Shown: one piece after another, positions 62,978-64,000 of the stretch
Layout: each line of letters starts with the position of its first letter
Position numbering within the stretch: the first letter of the stretch is position 1
NCBI RefSeq assembly: GCF_021764745.1
Contig: NZ_JAETXX010000002.1
Coordinates: 310,001-374,000 of the forward strand
Direction: 5' to 3'
DNA length: 64,000 nucleotides
Source of the DNA: Joostella atrarenae
GTDB taxonomy: Bacteria; Bacteroidota; Bacteroidia; Flavobacteriales; Flavobacteriaceae
Notes under the pieces: generated by a model
Database searches by the model: none
The model's input: only the letters and a program-made list of their open reading frames with translations
Told to the model about the DNA's origin: nothing
Program-made: the position numbers and the translations under genes

Positions 62978-63284
62978 TCTTATAATTTTTGAAACGGGAG
63001 ACTCCGAGTCTGGCTAATGTTTTCTTTTGCATATTCCAAAAAAATTCATGCTGACCAAATAAAGTTCCTATTACTATTAGTAGTATTTGATACACAATAA
63101 ACATAAGAAGGATTCTAATCGGCCAAAATAAAAATCCGCTAACTAGTTCTTTATTTAAGCCTATAAAATTCATTATAGGTTTTACTAAGGCTACAGCTAA
63201 AGAGCCATTTACAGCAAAAACTGTAAAAATAATTCCTAACTGAAAATTACTTTCGATATTCCATTTTTCCTTAAGTCTTTTCAA
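62967..63284 (-). CDS. DUF6787-like small membrane protein
   Basis: 105 residues. It has two membrane helices (FQLGIIFTVFAVNGSLAVALV and IRILLMFIVYQILLIVIG) and ends in the conserved FGQHEFFWNMQKKTLARLG. I assign it to the DUF6787 family from this pattern; function is unknown. The start codon is TTG (63284), as no ATG precedes the KRLKEKW motif in frame. It is followed by the overlapping beta-barrel gene. Confidence 0.7.
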   Translation of the reverse strand: MKRLKEKWNIESNFQLGIIFTVFAVNGSLAVALVKPIMNFIGLNKELVSGFLFWPIRILLMFIVYQILLIVIGTLFGQHEFFWNMQKKTLARLGVSRFKNYKNEE

Positions 63285-63454
63285 AATGTGCTTTTTAAAT
63301 TAGTGTTTAAAAAATAACCCCAAATCCTAAATTTCATACGCTACTTCTCTGAAGAATATTCTATTTTAGGACTCAGGGATAAGTATTATATATTTCTGAT
63401 AGATATAATATATAAGTTTCTACCTGAATTATTTTACATAAACTTTATAAAAGC

Positions 63455-64000
63455 TTATTCTGCTTGTCTTTTTGCTGAATTTTCAGGAGATACTCCTTCT
63501 CCAACACCTTTAGCAGCTCTTAGTACAGGATAGTATTGTGTAAATACAAAATCATCTTGTGCACTAGCATCATGACATGCAACACATGAAGCTACAGGTA
63601 ATTTAGGAGCGGTTTCTTTTAAGATTCCATCCTTTGGACTTGTAAAACTAAAGATTGCCCAGTTTCCTGGCTCATCTGGAAAATGTTCTTTACTTTTTAT
63701 AGAAGCTTCTAAACCTATATATTCTCCCATAAAATACCCTTTACCACTTACCGCTACAGTTGATCCAACACTAACTAGTTCTTTAACTAAAATAGTACCT
63801 TCTCTAAACTTCCCTGTCTTCTTGTAATGTTTAAAACTTACAGGATCGATATATACATTATGCATTTCTGGAAACGGAGCTTTACCTCCATTTAAATCAT
63901 TTGGAGTAACAGGTGTTCCTACAAAGACCCAACTTCTATAATTTTGAGGACGTTCTAAGTCTCCCTTATCATTCATCGTGAAGTATGCTATTTCTTTATA
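63455..64000 (-). CDS. Cytochrome P460-family protein (5' end beyond window)
   Basis: The frame is open through the window edge; the visible 181 residues include NYRSWVFVGTPVTPNDLN, VKELVSVGSTVAVS, a P460-like beta domain, and the single haem attachment site VASCVACHDASA followed by FTQYYPVL. The first in-frame ATG (63976) is probably internal because the residues before it continue the fold and no signal peptide is seen. P460 cytochromes have a Lys/haem cross-link and oxidise hydroxylamine, NO or other small molecules; the function here is not established. Confidence 0.75.
   Translation of the reverse strand, partial: YKEIAYFTMNDKGDLERPQNYRSWVFVGTPVTPNDLNGGKAPFPEMHNVYIDPVSFKHYKKTGKFREGTILVKELVSVGSTVAVSGKGYFMGEYIGLEASIKSKEHFPDEPGNWAIFSFTSPKDGILKETAPKLPVASCVACHDASAQDDFVFTQYYPVLRAAKGVGEGVSPENSAKRQAE

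Noticed and set aside
1-64000. CRISPR arrays, IS elements and prophage genes
   Set aside because: No direct-repeat/spacer pattern, transposase, integrase or phage structural genes were recognised on either strand.

Overview
The window looks like part of the chromosome of a marine-type member of the Flavobacteriaceae (Bacteroidota). The DNA is strongly AT-rich. Genes lack Shine-Dalgarno sequences, and several have a TAnnTTTG element at -7, the promoter type known for Bacteroidota. The gene families are also typical: MutS2 without an Smr domain, fused E1 alpha/beta dehydrogenase, DUF1835, DUF6787, LytTR two-component genes next to MacAB-TolC, group III truncated globin, and a lone PL8 lyase. 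No rRNA, tRNA, CRISPR array or transposase was seen.

Layout. 1-12.2 kb is housekeeping: the last codons of pta, ackA, a DCC-family protein, a NYN/OST-HTH protein, mutS2, a PL8 polysaccharide lyase, ung, a cytosolic periplasmic-binding-protein-like protein, a nucleoside phosphorylase with DUF1835, a SUI1-type factor and a 2OG-Fe(II) oxygenase. 12.4-19.5 kb holds the fused 2-oxoacid dehydrogenase E1, two envelope lipoproteins, a dienelactone-hydrolase-like lipoprotein, an unusual aconitase and a nitroreductase, ending at a clear terminator. 19.6-25.4 kb is one tightly packed seven-gene biosynthetic operon: flavoprotein, methyltransferase, type III polyketide synthase, enoyl-reductase-like SDR, FabZ-like dehydratase, ketoacyl-ACP synthase and a private ACP. 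It resembles a dissociated fatty-acid module that feeds a type III PKS, followed by methylation and redox tailoring, so a phenolic lipid or alkylpyrone-like product is the best guess. It closes with a bidirectional terminator.

25.4-34.4 kb returns to general functions: ArsC-like protein with HPF, thioredoxin, DUF3817, M19 dipeptidase, peroxiredoxin-like protein, SLC13 transporter, FNT channel and two SDRs. A 751-base gene-free stretch with inverted repeats then leads into a five-gene defence operon on the minus strand (35.1-44.0 kb): cytosine-C5 methyltransferase, GHKL/MORC-like ATPase, Z1-domain helicase-like protein, PD-(D/E)XK protein and AIPR protein. Genes overlap or are 2 bases apart, so they should act as one modification-dependent anti-phage system. 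The right flank (43.96-44.28 kb) carries a possible gene remnant and a strong terminator.

44.3-64 kb: a nitroreductase and divergent HxlR regulator share an intergenic region with a perfect palindrome. Next comes a six-gene minus-strand efflux operon (TolC, MacA, MacB ATPase, MacB permease, LytS-type kinase, LytTR regulator). It is followed by a cupin/globin pair, an SMP-30-like protein, a Dus enzyme and DoxX, then a second efflux operon (TolC, HlyD and two ABC-2 permeases) with no ATPase gene. The end holds a cation/proton antiporter and haem-related small proteins, finishing in a cytochrome P460-type gene cut by the window edge.

The two regions most worth attention are the type III PKS/mini-FAS operon and the MORC-Z1-AIPR defence operon. 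Functions are read from motifs and family memory only; no database search was possible.
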